Shown one piece after another: positions 36,901 through 50,063 of a stretch of 64,000 bases of DNA; the first letter of the stretch is position 1; each line of letters opens with the position of its first letter. The position numbers and the translations under genes are program-made. This DNA comes from Promerops cafer (lineage: Eukaryota > Chordata > Aves > Passeriformes > Nectariniidae). Under the pieces are notes generated by a model. The model was not told the origin of the DNA and searched no databases. It worked only from the letters and a program-made list of their open reading frames with translations. The DNA is taken from NCBI GenBank assembly GCA_013398275.1, contig VZSE01014929.1:1029295-1093294 (forward strand), written 5' to 3'.

Positions 36901-39900
36901 AATGTCCTTATAGACTGCATTTCAGAGCCAGCATCAAATCTATGCTATACTTGTCTAAAAATCCAAACATGCACTCTTGGCTGTTACTGTTTACTGAATC
37001 AGAACCCTACTGTTTCTACTTGCACTGTATCTAATTTATCGTAAGTGACCGCAAAAACTAGAATTATTTATATGTTGGCACCTAACAGCTCCACTATAGT
37101 TAAGGGTCTGTTGGCATTTCCATTATAAACCTTCCTTTGAGAGGTTTATAACTTGGCGGTTTTACTTTTGCTTCAGGCTCAAATGTGCCATTTTCATCCA
37201 AGCACAAATTCTTCTACAGAATTTCATTTAAATCAGTTTGGCCATTATTTATTTTAGAGTGTGTATGTTGGGGAGTGGAAGGGAACACACTATTTAATTT
37301 TGGTTTCAGAAGCTTTTTGGTCAGACTATATAATGAAAGAAAAATGGTGCTTTTTATTTTATTTTGTGGAGACTTAAACCTTCCTTGGATGTGTTGGAGT
37401 CACTAAGCCCATGCTTTTTCAGGTTTCTGCCAATGCTGACATGCAACTCATCCACTCCCACTCGTCCACCCACCCATCTCGCCTGCCTCTGCCCAATGAC
37501 ATGCTTTGAGGAAGCATCCCCAGGCTTCTGGCAGAGAAAGCTTTTTTGGGGAAGTGGATGAAGTAACATACAATGGGTGTCCTGTTGAGAGGCCTTAGGC
37601 CAACCAGTCCAACCAAGGAAGCAGATGGAGCTTAATTGGAAAAAGACGGGCTGAGTGCAGTTGTCAGTCAAATGTAACCCTGTGTGGTTAAGAGTGGCAT
37701 TTCCTATGGCTCTGCCATTTCTTGTGGGATCTGTGTAAATTACTACTTGGGTGCAGTAATTCTCAGAGTCTAAAAGTGGTGTGAGTTGCTGTTTTCCCTT
37801 GCTCCTGAATGCTGAACCACAGAGGATTTCAACACTTCTTTTAGTCAGAAATTCTTGCCATAGTACTCTATTATTATGCTAATTAAATTCTTGTGACGCG
37901 AATAATAGGTATCTATAATGTTTCAGTACTAATCATAGTAATGAAGTACCACTGTTCTTTTGCATAGTGACTTAAGAGTACAAAGGGAAATGATGTATAG
38001 AGAGGTAGAAGCTTTTATTAGACCAAATAATACAGCTGAAAATAGAAAACAAGTTTCTGAGTCAGTTCTTTCACCACATTACACAAGAAGCAGTAAAGTA
38101 CAATAGTGTTTGTTGGTTTTTTCCATTGCTATTGAATTACAAGAAAAAGCTAGTCAGTGGAAAACAAAGTAGGGAGAGAATATGTGGTTTGGCAGCTTCT
38201 TGTGTACTCGTCCTTTTGGGATCTTTTTATTTCAGGTAATTCATGCAGGTTACTGATTGGACAGACAAGTAATGAAAATGTTTTGTTATATTTTGTCTTC
38301 TGTTTTATTAGCAAAAGGTAAAAGGGAAGCATGAGTATAATTATGGCAGGAGATACAAACAGCTTTTTTCACCATAAAACATTAGATCCCATTGAAGTAT
38401 TCGAAAGTCTTCTCCATCTTGCTTTCCTCTGTCTGATTCCAGAGGTCAATGAATTCATAGGTCAGACATTCCAAATCTTAAATGTTATAGGGACAACTCA
38501 TTTTAAATTTTATTGGTCTATTTTTAGTTTGTTGGTATTAACATTTAAAAGCACAGAAGACTGAAAGTTTAGTATTTATTAAAACCCACAATTTTCAGCT
38601 TTGGAACCTGGAAACAGAAGCTTAAATTAACAGCAAATGTCACAAGACATTATTAGTTGATCACTATCAAAACATTTCAATAGCATTTTCCCTGGTATCC
38701 CTTTATTGCTAAGGATCAAGAACTATAAACTATATGCAGTCAAGGCAAAGAAAATAATTAGAAATACCTTAATAGAACACATCGATAAAGCTCCAATTCA
38801 GCATAACACTTAGACATCTGCTTAAGTCTGTCCAATTGAATAGGAATTTAGTGCAAGTTGACGAGGTGTGTCCTTGGTGTCTGTTAAGTGTCTATGGTGT
38901 AATCTCTCTGTCCTACACTACTGAGCTGTTGTCTTTCAAACTCCAAGGTTGCAAAGCACTGTGTAGAACTGACATCCTGGGCATGACTTGACTAGACTTT
39001 TCATGCAACTATAAGCTAATCCTTTCATTTATTTGGCAATACCCTTCATCCCCAACTAAACATACAGGATTTTTTTATTTGGTGTCACCTAAGTTCAAGG
39101 TTTAGTTGTTTGCTATTTCCAGCAGCTAACCTTGTTGATATATTATTTAAACCCTGTTGAAGTATAACTTAGTACAATGACTTATACTCCTGTCTTGGAA
39201 ATGGGATTGTATTGAGTTAAAATATTTTATGGTTATTTTCAAAGCTCATCTTCAAACATTACCTTGAAACACAACTAAGTATTTAGGCTTTGCAAGTTGT
39301 TACGTTTCATTACTGCTCTATTGCTCTATCTTCAGCACAGCAATGGCTGACTCACTTTTTAAATTGTGTCCCTCACTTCCTAACCTTCTAACTGAAGCTG
39401 AAATAATATCCATTTTTCTTCTCCCTTCATCACTCTAGTAGGAATACTGCTGTTTGTCACGAGGCCACAGCTGGAAGTGAGCATTCTTGAATCTCTATCA
39501 CTTTATTCTCTATCAGCATCTGCACTGGTGATGAAATAAGAATGCATTTTCTAAATTCAAGGTGTTGCTCTGGAGTTCCAATGACAGTATTTTGGTGGGA
39601 AAGGAGAACTGGAGAAGGTTTATTATCTGAAAGGTACTTTTCTGTAAGTACATGGCATGGATAGCAGTTTCAAAGGAGTGTTTATTTTATTGATGCATGG
39701 CTTTAGCAAAGAGTTTTATCTGTTCCTAATGCTGGTGTAGGTTATTGAAACCACTGAAACTTTGCAACTTTGTCAAGAGTTAACTGGATGTGTCCCTTTA
39801 CTGACAGCTCTTACTAAGAAGGTAACTACCTGCGCTTGGTCACCTCTGTCTGTTGCTTCAATTGGATGTGAACTTCCAAAGCTGATGTGTTTTTGGAGGG

Positions 39901-42900
39901 CAATACCACTTGAATACCTTAGAACTCTGGAGCTAATTTGTGCAGACCATCATTACGTTGCCTCCCCAGTCAGATAATTCTTAGGGAAGCCAAGAGATTT
40001 AATTGTCCCGATGAATATGTGCTTACTGTGATGATAGAACTCCACAGGTTTTATGGATTTAAGGAAACTGCATGGAAATTAAGCTTTGGGAGGGAAAAAT
40101 AAGCTGTAAAAGTCACAGTTCAGCCATGAAGGCCCTATTTGTAAATGTTGCACATGGGCTTCCACATTTTTCATTTCCTTGAAAAACAGACAAAAGTAAA
40201 CAAACTAAAAAATGGCCAGAAAGTTATAAACATGCTCCCAAAAAAATGGCTTCGGGTTTTCTTTTTTGTGTTTTAATTTAAATATATTTGTGACAACCTC
40301 TGAAATTTTTCCCAGTATTTAGAAATTGTTAATAATGGCTCATAATTTACCTGTGTTTTATTGTACATGTGCACTAAACAAGGATTTTCAAAAGTGTACA
40401 AGTGTTTCACTTTCAAAAGTGTTCCTGTTAAGTTCAGTGGGAGATTATTTAAAAAAAATAAAACCTGTGGCTTAAATCTTAACTTACAGGAAAGACATAC
40501 AATAAATCTGGCGTATTTAATTGATGATAATTAAAATGCTGTCAACAAATTTAAATAACTGCTGCTTCTTCCTCCTTATATTGACACCATGTAAGCTGAG
40601 TTAGCAGCAATTTCTTAGTCTGAGCTTCTTAATGAGCAGAAATGTTTCAAAACTAGATTCGTGGACTTTTTTCTTGCTTTCCCTAGTACTGTATTATATT
40701 TCAGATCTCTTATTCACATAGAAATGTAAATAAGGATCTAATTACAGTTCTTCACTTAATGCTAAGCCCAATACTTGGCATAAGGTTTGTCATATAGTTT
40801 TCTTTTCTCTGCTTTGCCATGACCTTAACTTGACCAAAAATGACTAATTTCTGTAGGGATTGCAATGGCTTAGGCTGAGAAGGGTCTTTGTGTGTCACTT
40901 GGTGGCTGCTTGATGTGTGTGTGTTTTGCATGACATCACAGTGTCTGTACTATCAGTTCCTAGCAGAGACAGAACTAGTTCCACATGTTTTAGTGGACTT
41001 TGCACTAATCTGCTTCCATATACTCAGTGGAGTAGCAGAGACATCTAAGACATGGTGTTCCTCTTTTTAAATAATATATGCAGGAAGTACAGTTGGTTTA
41101 AGTTATCTCTGTCTGTTTCATTAGAAATCCATTTAAAATACTGATCATAACTCGTGTTCCCTCATTCTTTCCACGTTTAGGGGTGTTACCTGGGTTTGGA
41201 ATAGCCAGCTGTCTCAAACACTATCCGCATTTTTAAAGGAATAAGAAATCTTGGCAGACACTGGGACAATTAATTGGCTTTTTCAGCCAAGTCAGGTTAG
41301 GAAAGTATTTTGTGGGGAGGGGGCCAGGTGGGAGGGGAATACAACATCCTGGTTTCAAGTTTGAGTTCTATTAACTCTTTAGGAATGATAGTCAGACTTC
41401 TTGCTAAGCACAGTACTCTCCATCTCTGACATATGTGGAATTTATTTAAAAGAAAAGTTTCTAATACACAGGACAAATATGCTTTATTAGAAGGAGTTAC
41501 CTGGCACGAGTTGGAAAGTGCTAAATCTAAATCATGATGGATTTAAAAATCTCTGAGGTGAAATAAGCATTAGAATATGTATTAAAGAAGTCTAACCTCC
41601 TCTAGTATATATGTTTAGAAAAGAATGAGGAAGCTGGCATCTGAGTCACAGGACGATGATACCTTCCTGTTGAGTTAGAATGAAATATTTCCATGCTGGA
41701 CTTGCTCACCACATTCAACATCTTGACTTATCCATGGATGCTTGGTTAATATTTCGTTTCCAGCTCCATAGCTTTGTTTATTTTCATTCCAAAAACAGAA
41801 CAAGTTCTAAACATCAAATTTTAATTACATGTATGTCCTTGCATTCCTGAAATGTTTTGTTTGAAGTATCAGAATTGTCACACAGTCTGCTTTTTCACAA
41901 TTTTGTATACTTTCTGGTGCCAGTGGATCAATTTATAGCAAAGAATTTTCAACACAGTTGCTTTTAACAGTTGGCTGCCCTTGTTCTGAAGACTGTTTGT
42001 TTGTTTGTTTCAATTGTCCTTTATGGAGTAAACTACTAGTAGTTTAGACTGGAAACTGTAAAGTTAAACTTTTTGGAATTGTTACTGCCCCAAGTGGGAA
42101 TATAAACCATATTGAACAAAATTTATTTAGCCTATTAAAAAGTCAGCCTAAAACTACATTTAATTAGTTTACACTATTACATCACTTCTAGTGGGGAGTA
42201 GAACTTAGGCAGAGTAAAAGGAGCTCTATCAGGTGAGCTGACTGTGGCCCATATGGGGCTTTAAGATAATGATGAGTTTAAATTTCCTCTTAGAGCTAAG
42301 TGAGAATAAAACTGGAGGCAATAAATACTCTTGGCCAAAGCCATTAAATGAAAAAGCTGGGAATTCTCCAGCTCTTGACTTAAATTGTTTGTTTATCAGC
42401 TGGCGCCTAGTCTGGAGTCAAGAGCTAGAGATTTCTATCTGTGACAGAACTTTGAAACTCTTGCAGGACACTTTCATTTTAACTTAAGGTAACTTGAGTT
42501 TATAGCTTTGGCTTTAAAGATTACTAATGATTTACTCATTTCCTTACCATTTAACCAGAGAGGACTTTTTCCCAGGAAGGGATCTGTGTTTATTTAGGGC
42601 CTTTGTCTGCGGAGGGATTAAAAGGCAGCCCACCAGCATTGTGAACTTGATGGTAATAAAAGGTCACCAACACACACCATAAAAACGTTCTTACTATGGA
42701 ATTAATTATACAGTGTAATTTTACAAAGCATTTCAGTAACCCTTCTTTTAGACTTCTGCTGTATTTGATTTTTCCCCAAGTAGGGAAAAATTCAACTTTA
42801 GGCATTTATTGTGTGTATGTGTGCAACCCTTTACGGTGTAATATACTCATCAGCAAGTTCAACTCACAAATGAAATAAATTGTAAAATTCCAGTTGAAGT

Positions 42901-43098
42901 TGGATCTCGACATGCGAACTTTAAAACTTAAAATACTGTGCACTGGGAGCAACAGAATGAAAAAAAAATACTTATTAGCTAAGAAATGCAAATTATTAAC
43001 TTAAACATTGTTGCCATGTTTGGCATTTTTATAGAATATTGGAAAATTTTCCAAGCCGTTAAACACTGTTCAAACTGCATCCTGTTATTTTTTCAAAG

Positions 43099-43111
43099 CC
43101 ACCAGGTGGCA
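43099..43111 (+). promoter_or_regulatory. CTCF-type core motif
   Basis: CCACCAGGTGGCA fits every position of the vertebrate CTCF core (CCASYAGRKGGC). Occupancy is inferred from the motif alone. In the context of a HOXA-flanking landscape, an oriented CTCF site would be relevant to chromatin looping; the motif points rightward, away from the HIBADH promoter. Confidence 0.5.
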
Positions 43112-44024
43112 TTGTAGCCCAGCCTGCTCAAAATTGGCAATTTATAATTTATAAAGATTTGTATGGAAGGCATTTCCTTCCTTCACCCCATTAATATGCC
43201 ATAACTATTAGGGCTTAATTTAGAATATCTTATAATGATGTTTAATATTCCTAAAATCCAGACTGATTTAATTCTAGAATTTTTTTTGCAATGGTAAAAG
43301 TGTTAAAGATGTCATGTCAGGGTATCAACAAAACATTTTTTTCTTTGGTAACGTGATAGCAATAGAATGATGTTCCTATTTAATGAATTATCTTAAATTC
43401 ATCCACAGTGAAGGTCACAATAATTTCTGAAAAGCTGTAGAGTGGACAGACATAGAAGAACACAGATAATAGAACATAGAATAATCCATGTGGTTTTCTG
43501 TATCCAGTGCAAAGATATCTTGTTGTATTCTAGATAGAGATGAAAAAGTACAATTATGAAGTACGGGTTTTTTTCCTCTTTTGCCTTAAAAAGATACCTT
43601 TCCTCCATTTCCCATTATTTATTTTGAATTACCCATTTAGTCATGCCCTCCATTCTCTTATAAATGGTCAAAAGAAAGCACATACCCATGAAAAATAACT
43701 TGAAAGTCATATTTCACCAATTAAATAACTTATTAAATAGCTATTAACATGGATCATGTAGCCTATTTGACAAATGTAATACAACAACATTGTCAAAACC
43801 ATAATAAATCTCTAGTTTGATTAAGGGGGATTTTTTCCCCATAGTTTTGTATTTTTTTAATATATGCTTTTATGCTTTCTCCTGAAAGGTATGAATGTAA
43901 AGTGCTAATGCAGTAATTTATCCACAGTTTTACTAAGTGCCACTCCTCTTGAGCTGGTGCCCTTTTTCTTAGGTCATTAAATGGGCATAACCCATTTTAA
44001 AGAATGTATATGTTTTCAAAGTAA

Positions 44025-44095
44025 GCGTCTCTGACCTCCCACCTCGTCGAAATCCGAACATACACGTTTCGCTGTAGTCTGAGTATCTGAGACGC
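44025..44095. other. CpG-dense patch with imperfect inverted ends
   Basis: Seven CpGs fall in about 71 bases, inside an intron that is otherwise strongly CpG-depleted. The edges, gcgtctctga and tctgagacgc, are an inverted repeat matching at 9 of 10 bases. Surviving CpGs indicate either a young insertion or a protected, unmethylated element. No promoter motif or open frame of note is present. Confidence 0.5.
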
Positions 44096-44131
44096 AGCAT
44101 AGCTGTGATACTAAAAATTCAGATACTAAGG

Positions 44132-44164
44132 GAATAAGCAAAACCCCGTGTGGTAATTTAGGTA
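44132..44164 (+). repeat. Left copy of exact repeat pair
   Basis: Bases 44132-44155 are the exact reverse complement of 45852-45875 (24 bp), and bases 44143-44164 are identical in direct orientation to 45832-45853 (22 bp). The shared core is accccgtgtggta. The pair lies 1.7 kb apart in intron 4 and is not explained by any repeat family I know. Confidence 0.9.
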
Positions 44165-45831
44165 ATGCTTTCGGTAAATCATACTTTAACTCTGATTTCT
44201 TCACTAAGAAATGTAGTAGAATAGGTAATTGAGGGTTTTGACCCTGGATATTAAACTTTTAAACTTGATACAACAGTCTGCCTCCGAGCTTTGTTGTATA
44301 CTGATATTGCTACTTACTTAACATCAAAAAGCTGTGGTAGTTTGCCTTTATAGATTGCGCCTGTGTTCTGGAATTGCCTCCTGCTGTCCTTGAACTGTTT
44401 CTTAGCTTAACGTGTTAGATTTTCTCATCAAAGCTTTTAAGCATGATGTTTAGTTAACACTTGTTCTATCAAATCTGATACAGTAGACTGGTTTGGAATA
44501 AAACTGTTATTTTCATTAAAAAACACGATAGCTTGACAGGCCCCTCTCCCAGCACATCATGGGCTTTTGTGTAATGATATGCACATGCAGATTTTACGTC
44601 GCATGTAATCTTTGTATTTGCCCAGTTCACAGTCATTGCTCTAGGACTAGAGTAAATGACTGGTTTTTGCCAAGATTCCTAAAGTAAACTGGCCTCATTA
44701 AAAATAATGGTTGCTGAGGAAAGAATCTCTGTAAGTTGAAGCAGTTTGCTTTTAGACCTGTTTCACCATAACAGAGCTTTGATTCCCTGTCTGTGGTTCA
44801 GTTCAGTGTGACACCACTTCTGCTGAGAGCTGCTATAGGATTCACAGCACAGAAATGAAAAACAAGAATGTCTGGACAAAGGAAAAAACATGTAGAATAA
44901 TTAGTACCATTTAAGATTCAATGCATCGCTTTAGGTAGCTAGATAAAAATTGGGGAATGGGGGAAGAAAGGATAAGAACACAGTAATAAAACGTCTTTTA
45001 ATGACTTCAGAAAACAAATTCCCTTAGAGTTTTCATTTGACCTGAATAATGTGTATACCTAGTGTGTCAAAATGATGGCAATGTTGTGTATTGCTTTATC
45101 CGTTTTTAAAAGTTTAAGAAACTTACTTTTCAAAGAATCAAATTCAATACAAGTATATAATGGGAGTGTCCAATTACTATAATCACTTACAGCTACCGTC
45201 ATTTTAGAGTGCCTAGATTTTATAGTATTTGTGTTCTTACAGCTTTAAACTTTATAAGAGTTATTTCCTACATAGACGCATCTATTTTTTTATCCTTCTG
45301 TTCATGAACAGCTTTAGCTTCAGTCAGTAAAAATAGAAATGCTTAAATATGTAGCACATGGTCTTTAGAAAATTTGAAAAATGTTTGGCTGCTTTATTGT
45401 CAAAAATTTGGGGTTTTTAAGATATATCTACATGTGTAGAAAGGATGTGCATGTGTTCCTAGTAATATTTTGTTTTAACTCTACATGAAGTTTCAAAAGG
45501 TACAGAAAGACCTTTTCATAAGGAGGAAAAATGTCTGTGTGTTCCAAAAAGGTCTCAGATTTGTAGCAGATGTATTGGATGTACTACTAAAATAAAAACA
45601 AAATCCAATTTTATTTCATTAAAAAAAAAACACTAGTTAGTGGCAAAATAAAGATACCACACTAATGATAAACACATGAAACTTCTAACCTCTGGTTTAT
45701 ATTCCAGCTCATACCTGCTTGGAAGTAAATATAGAGGAAAAAATTTAAGCTGCTTCTTTAGAAAACATCCTCAAGCTTTAAAGTACATGCCTTAGACCAC
45801 TGTATTAAACATTTTCTGGGATTAGAGAATT

Positions 45832-45875
45832 ACCCCGTGTGGTAATTTAGGTACCACACGGGGTTTTGCTTATTC
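45832..45875 (+). repeat. Right copy: perfect hairpin of the same repeat
   Basis: Arms accccgtgtggta (45832-45844) and taccacacggggt (45852-45864) pair perfectly over 13 bp around the seven-base loop atttagg. The left arm plus loop repeats 44143-44164 directly; the right arm and its extension to 45875 repeat 44132-44155 in reverse. Both orientations of one sequence are thus joined head to head here. Confidence 0.9.
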
Positions 45876-48800
45876 AAAACTGGAGTGTAAATTAAATAAG
45901 GAGACTATGAGGTATGAAGCAGGACTGTGAACAGGTAAGAGCAGTGTCTTCAAGAAGTGTGGGAACTTCTCAAAGGTCAGTCCTGTTACTCATTTCACAA
46001 GTCTTTGTCCTGTTGTTATACCTGTACCTTTGCTCAGGGCTGTGCCTGACCAGATGAAGTGTGGCAAGATTGCAGAACTTCTTCCTGCCTGGACACTGAG
46101 TAACTAATAAGAAAAGCTCTTCTGTGGGGAAGTGGAGTGTAGGCAGAAGCATTTGTGAAACAAGTGGTTGCAGTGTTGAACAGTGAGGGAAGCACTGCTA
46201 TTGGAGTATTGAAGAGCAACGGGAATATAAAATCCTAATTCTTTCATGGTCTTCTCATGGCCCACCTCACTGGACCGGAAGGAAAAAAGGGAAGGTGTCA
46301 GACAAGATCTTTCATGTGTGTGTTTTGTTGTCTGTTTCAGATTATTACTCTATTAAAAAAACTGAAAAAAACCTAACTTGTTAGAGCAACAGGTGAGGGA
46401 TTTCCTCTAATGGAGGTATAATACACATCCTGGAAGAGCATGCATTTCTGTTCTCTGCTGGTTTGTGAACAATGTGGCTGATACAAATGCTTTGGGTATT
46501 TTTTTTTGTTTTCTTAAAAATAAAACACCTGTTAAATAAGGTGACAGCCAGTAAGCTGAAAATACTCAGTCTTGAAATTTTAAATCCATCATTGCTTGTT
46601 CCTACTTTGATTTTTTTAATGACTTCAGAAATAATGTTTAAAGCAAGTAATAGTGTACATAAACTGTTTAAAGTTCTCACCTATGGACTATATACTTTTC
46701 AGGGGATAGTAGATAGGACATGCTAAATAGCATGTGTGTGCACATTTATATCAGCGTTCTTTTCGCTTATCTTACAGTGCCCTACCTTCTATGTCAGAAA
46801 TGGCCCAATAAAAGGAACAACAAAATGTGTAAAATTTCCTTACAACAACAAGAACCTAAAATAACCATTTTATAATGCCTATGAGGTAGTTGACTGTGTG
46901 TGTTATTGGGTAATAAGATATTCTCTCATGTGTTTACTGCATTCAACCTTCAACAGAAATATGTATTGAAGCCATAAAATGACAATAATTGTAGTAGCAT
47001 ACACCTTACATTCCTGCTGAATTATTTCTATTGCATTAATGATTCTGTAGTGAAATAATTTTTGTTGCTACTATAAAATTTTTATAGAAAGGAGAATTAA
47101 TAAATTTTCAGTTTGTCAGTAACAACTTTGTGATCTCAAATTTTGTATCTGTGTAAAATAATTTAATGGTTAAAACTTGAAGCACTACAAGGTCTCAAAA
47201 GACTGAGACAACATTGAAATTATTTATAGATTAATAATGCTTCTGTTATATTTATAATGTATAGTGTTATAGAAAACTCAGCTTAATAGGCTAGGACAGT
47301 GGAAAAAATAGTTGTCACCATTTTTTTTCAAAAATGGCGTTCTTTGTCAGTTCCACAAAGTGTGTTGAATGAGGGTGATTGTGTTTTAAATATAGTATAA
47401 ACATTTCATGTTTTTTAGTAGTGTCAGGTTTTATATCTTAGATTAAAAATAATTTCTTTTTGGCTTAAAATAAGATTTTTATCTGTATTGCTAGACTGTA
47501 GGAAACGTGTTATTTGGATGGTTTTGAAGAAAAATTAGCCAGCATTTGCATCTCACACATTAGAGGAAATCACACTGCTACGGAATTAGATTTTATTATT
47601 TAATACTTAACAATCTTCCGTATGTTTTTCTAGGCTGTCTCACCTCAGTGTAGAATGTGTCTATGCTTGTCTGTTAACTTTATTTTTCTTTTGAATGACA
47701 CACATGTGACCTGTATTATGAAAATAATCTGTATCCTTTGAAGACCAGTAGAGTAAGAGTAATCTCCAGGAGGAGTACCAAAGAGTAGGAGTAACCAGTA
47801 CTTTCTCTCAGTTGCTATCTTCTAGTTCCTTCCCATCCATACCTTGGATAGAGCTGTAAGTACTGAATGACATTGAGCTACTGAACAGTATGGTTTTCTT
47901 CTGACAGTGCAATTTGAATGTCTGGGGCCATGGATGTGTATGGTGAAAAAAAAATGAGGATGGAAAGGTGTGCGCTTCCCAGTAAAACTGAATAGGCAAG
48001 TAAGGTGTTGGAGATTGTTCTGGAGGAAGAGCATTCTCTGAAGCCAGAAAGTCAAAAAGCGCGGAGAAATAGGACCGTCCTAGAAAGCTTAGCTTAGCCT
48101 AAAACTTTCTCATCAGACTTCTTGAGGAGCAAGCAGTACTCAACTTTTATAGGGGAAATTTTTTCTAGAAGTGAGAGCAGTATGCTAAAGATGCCACTTT
48201 GCATCCCCTGGTTGTTTTCGTGTAGTCTCTGAAGCATGCAGCTCTTCTAGAGAGGTGTGCTTTGAAGAAGAATATCTAAGTAGAAAATACTGTAATGCGT
48301 ATTGGGGGAAGAGTGTGACACTGCTGGACTGTGGACTGCCAAAAAAAACCCCAAATCCTGAAGTGTATTCCGTGTAGGTAAGATGATCTAGGGTTACTAA
48401 CTGGAGCCAGGAAGGCAGTCACAGGGGAGAGAGGGAACTCTGTGCATATGAGTGCTGGCTTGGAGAGCTCTCTGCTGATGAACTCCAAGTGCCAAGGGTT
48501 CATGTCTCTCACCAAATGAAGAATGGGAAGTTTTGCATCTTTTTTTTCTGGGAGGAGTTTGTCTGAATGAGTATATTATGCCATAAAGGAATAGCTTTGT
48601 TAATGTTAAACTTGCTTTGGCTAATAGAAAAACTACAGACCCGTTGGATAAGAATATGATCACCTCACGGCTTAGCCATGGGCACAAACAACCTGAGAAA
48701 ACATTTCACTGAACTAGAAAATTTAGAAAGCACTGTTCATTAGCACATCCCAGACAGCTTCTTGTGTGCCAAGGCTGTTCTGAAATCTGGTCTGTTTAAG

Positions 48801-48885
48801 GGGGATGTTTCTGTCACTCATTGGGAAGGAAATGCCAGCATACTGTCCTGGTGTCTCGTTTTCTGAGAATCCCTGGTTTATAGGG

Positions 48886-49050
48886 ATGTCTGGAAGTCCT
48901 CTAGTCCAGCCTCCCCCTTGAAGAAAGACTGTTGCCAAGATTGGATGATGTAGGCTGTGGTTTTCTTATGCCAAGTATTGAAAATCTTCAAGGATGGAGA
49001 TTCCACCCTTGCCTGGTTAACCAGCTTCAGTGACAAACTGTGTTCCAGAG
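48886..49050 (-). mobile_element. CR1 LINE fragment, antisense
   Basis: Read on +, tctggaagtcctctagtcca, aaatcttcaaggatggagat and tccacccttgcctggttaac match the antisense of a CR1 3' UTR. The middle is diverged; the short terminal repeat is missing. Confidence 0.8.
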
Positions 49051-50050
49051 AAGAGGTTTTGTAGCCAGCATGCAGAGGTCAGATACAGATGCCAGAGTTA
49101 TATCTCAGAGTTCTAGGGAAAAGAATGAAAACTCTATAGATACACTTTTTTAGTCAGTCCTGATATTTTTGAGGTATGACAGATATGAAAATTCTGTGTC
49201 TTATCAACACTATGCCCTAGATGTATTGTTGGAATTTTAAACATAACAGTTCTGAGAGTCTCAGAATTAGTCTTAAAATATGAAACATTGCCAGTGATCC
49301 AAAGATAGGTAGCTAGACCTAAGATTCTCATTTTCTAAGTAGTTTTGAAAATAGGCTTTCCATGTCAAGCTGTGTTTGGGATCCAGAATTTGGACAAATT
49401 GATACCTACTCCTGTAATTTCTTTGATCATCTGCTTCTCACTGCATGGATTCAGTCACAAATATGGTGGCTTGTCTATTTGGCTAGATAGTGCCAAAGCC
49501 AGAGAAAAGTAAATAAGCAATATAATTATTTTTCTAACTCTGGCAGCCTGCAGTGAACTGTTGACATACTTAGTCAATCACCTCCTCACCTTTCTCTGAA
49601 AGTGGAAAACTATGATATGATCAGAACATCTATAGCAAACCCCTGACAAAGCATTTGTTACTTGGATCTTTCATGGCCTGACCATACGTGATCTTTTTCT
49701 TAGAGATGGGCCATTTTATCACAAGGAAAAAATTCTATTCTTCCTCAATCCGTTTTTTTTGTGTGCTAGCACTAATAAGTCCTGGGAATTCCTTAGTGGT
49801 GGAAGCCTAGTAATTATCTCTTTGCTGTCAAAGAGCTAGTCTAGTTGATGCTCGGTTTTTGCAATGTCTAATGTCAAGGTTCCATACCAGTAATTAGTAC
49901 CAACACTTCCCACATTCTGAATTTATGGCACTATGACCACATTTTTACATATGTTGAGGGATACTTCAGTAACCCTCTTAACATGAAGATATTAAGAAAT
50001 ATGCTCTCTTATCTCTCCCTAGAAATTTAGTTTGCTGCATTTTTGTTTTT

Positions 50051-50063
50051 TGCCCTCTGGCAA
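50051..50063 (-). promoter_or_regulatory. Weak CTCF-like motif
   Basis: Read on the minus strand the sequence is ttgccagagggca. It fits the inner half of the CTCF core (YAGRKGGC) but misses the outer CCA. Low-confidence site. Confidence 0.15.

Noticed and set aside
44132..45875. Calling the repeat pair a named DNA transposon
   Set aside because: There is no target-site duplication, no transposase remnant and no terminal motif I recognise (not the mariner, hAT, piggyBac or Harbinger ends that I know).
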